Positions 5,029 to 5,724 of a stretch of DNA of 5,724 nucleotides are shown here, piece after piece. The stretch's first letter is position 1. Every line of letters starts with the position of its first letter. Origin of the DNA: Clostridia bacterium (GTDB taxonomy: Bacteria; Bacillota; Clostridia; Oscillospirales; CAG-382); contig JAGCNA010000247.1 in the NCBI GenBank assembly GCA_017646185.1, forward strand, positions 1 through 5,724, in the 5' to 3' direction. The position numbers were made by a program, and so were the translations under genes. Below the pieces are notes generated by a model. The model had not been told where the DNA came from. It was given only the letters and a program-made list of their open reading frames with translations, and did no database searches.

Positions 5029-5724
5029 ATGGCAATTTTAGTAACGGGCGGATGCGGATATATCGGGTCCCACACGGTTGTAGAGCTCATTAAAAACGGT
5101 TACGACACCGTTATCGTGGATAATTTGTATAATTCCGATATAAGCGCCCTTGACAATATTCAGAAAATAACGGGAGTAAAGCCTGTATTTTACGAATGCG
5201 ATATTCGTGACAAGGACGGGCTGGACAAAATTTTCAATGAAAATTCCATTGAAGCCGTTATCCATTTCGCAGGGCTTAAAGCGGTGGGAGAATCCGTGGC
5301 AAAGCCTCTTATGTACTACGAAAACAACGTGGGCGGAACGGTTACGCTGGTTCAGGCTATGCTGGAGCACGGAGTAAAAAAGATAGTATTCTCCTCCTCC
5401 GCAACGGTTTACGGCGATCCTGACAAAGTGCCCATAACCGAGGATTGCTCGCTCCACCCCACAAATCCTTACGGCAACACCAAATATATGGTGGAAATGA
5501 TACTTCGGGACGTATGCGTTTCCGACCCCGAATTTTCAGCAACTCTGCTTAGATATTTTAACCCTATCGGCGCCCACGAAAGCGGATTGATAGGCGAAAA
5601 GCCCAACGGTATTCCAAACAACCTTATGCCCCGTATTATCCATGTGGCTAAGGGAGAGGCAGAGGCTATTACCGTATTCGGCAAGGACTACCCCACCCCC
5701 GACGGAACGGGAGTAAGAGATTAC
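5029..5724 (+). CDS. galE: UDP-glucose 4-epimerase GalE, 3' end outside window
   Basis: The first 232 codons of an NAD-dependent short-chain dehydrogenase-type epimerase, normally about 330-340 residues, so roughly 100 C-terminal residues are beyond the right edge. It interconverts UDP-glucose and UDP-galactose in the cytosol, for galactose use and for supplying galactosyl units to surface glycans. Visible motifs: Rossmann NAD loop TGGCGYIGSH (6-15), NAD-binding D31-N32, HFAGLKAVGES (79-89), catalytic S124 in FSSSATVYGD (121-130), the Y148-x3-K152 pair, RYFNPIGAH (175-183), NNLMPRI (197-203) and DGTGVRDY (225-232), all typical of GalE. The start uses AGGAG ten bases upstream; the ATG at 5019 is out of frame. 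It is divergent from spoIIID with a 123-base gap and has its own sigma-A promoter. No other Leloir gene is visible. Confidence 0.96.
   Translation, partial: MAILVTGGCGYIGSHTVVELIKNGYDTVIVDNLYNSDISALDNIQKITGVKPVFYECDIRDKDGLDKIFNENSIEAVIHFAGLKAVGESVAKPLMYYENNVGGTVTLVQAMLEHGVKKIVFSSSATVYGDPDKVPITEDCSLHPTNPYGNTKYMVEMILRDVCVSDPEFSATLLRYFNPIGAHESGLIGEKPNGIPNNLMPRIIHVAKGEAEAITVFGKDYPTPDGTGVRDY

Noticed and set aside
5038..5457. Minus-strand frame of 139 codons opposite galE
   Set aside because: Shadow of galE, whose motifs are unmistakable.

Overview
The window reads as chromosomal DNA of an endospore-forming member of the Clostridia (Bacillota), probably an uncultured gut-type lineage. The strongest evidence is a clear spoIIID gene. 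Supporting signs are AGGAGG-type ribosome binding sites, sigma-A and sporulation-sigma-like promoters, a Cys-rich protein of a type I associate with Clostridia, and moderate GC. I see no mobile element, rRNA, tRNA or CRISPR array.

Layout. Bases 1-2594 (minus strand) are the first 864 codons of a very large lipoprotein whose 3' end lies beyond the left edge. It has a lipobox, three copies of a small beta-rich module, a helical linker and a C-terminal glycosyl-hydrolase-like-10 (GHL10/DUF187) barrel. A 126-bp divergent promoter region separates it from a plus-strand gene (2721-3560) for a 279-residue protein with 24 cysteines; its upstream region matches a sigma-K (mother-cell) promoter. Two hairpins (3582-3650) form the terminator region shared with the convergent minus-strand gene for ribokinase (rbsK, 3656-4588). 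Upstream of rbsK on the same strand is spoIIID (4633-4905). A near-consensus sigma-A promoter for rbsK lies across the end of spoIIID and is bracketed by an inverted repeat. Divergent from spoIIID is galE (5029 to the right edge, 232 codons seen), with a good sigma-A promoter of its own.

How the genes relate. This is not one pathway operon but a set of separately transcribed units. SpoIIID is the mother-cell regulator acting between sigma-E and sigma-K. The Cys-rich gene 1.8 kb away has a sigma-K-like promoter, so it is a reasonable spore-coat or spore-surface candidate. RbsK and GalE are sugar enzymes (ribose phosphorylation; UDP-glucose/UDP-galactose interconversion). The GHL10 lipoprotein is a surface glycan hydrolase candidate. 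The points most worth a second look are the Cys-rich protein, the triplicated module of the lipoprotein, and the rbsK promoter palindrome.
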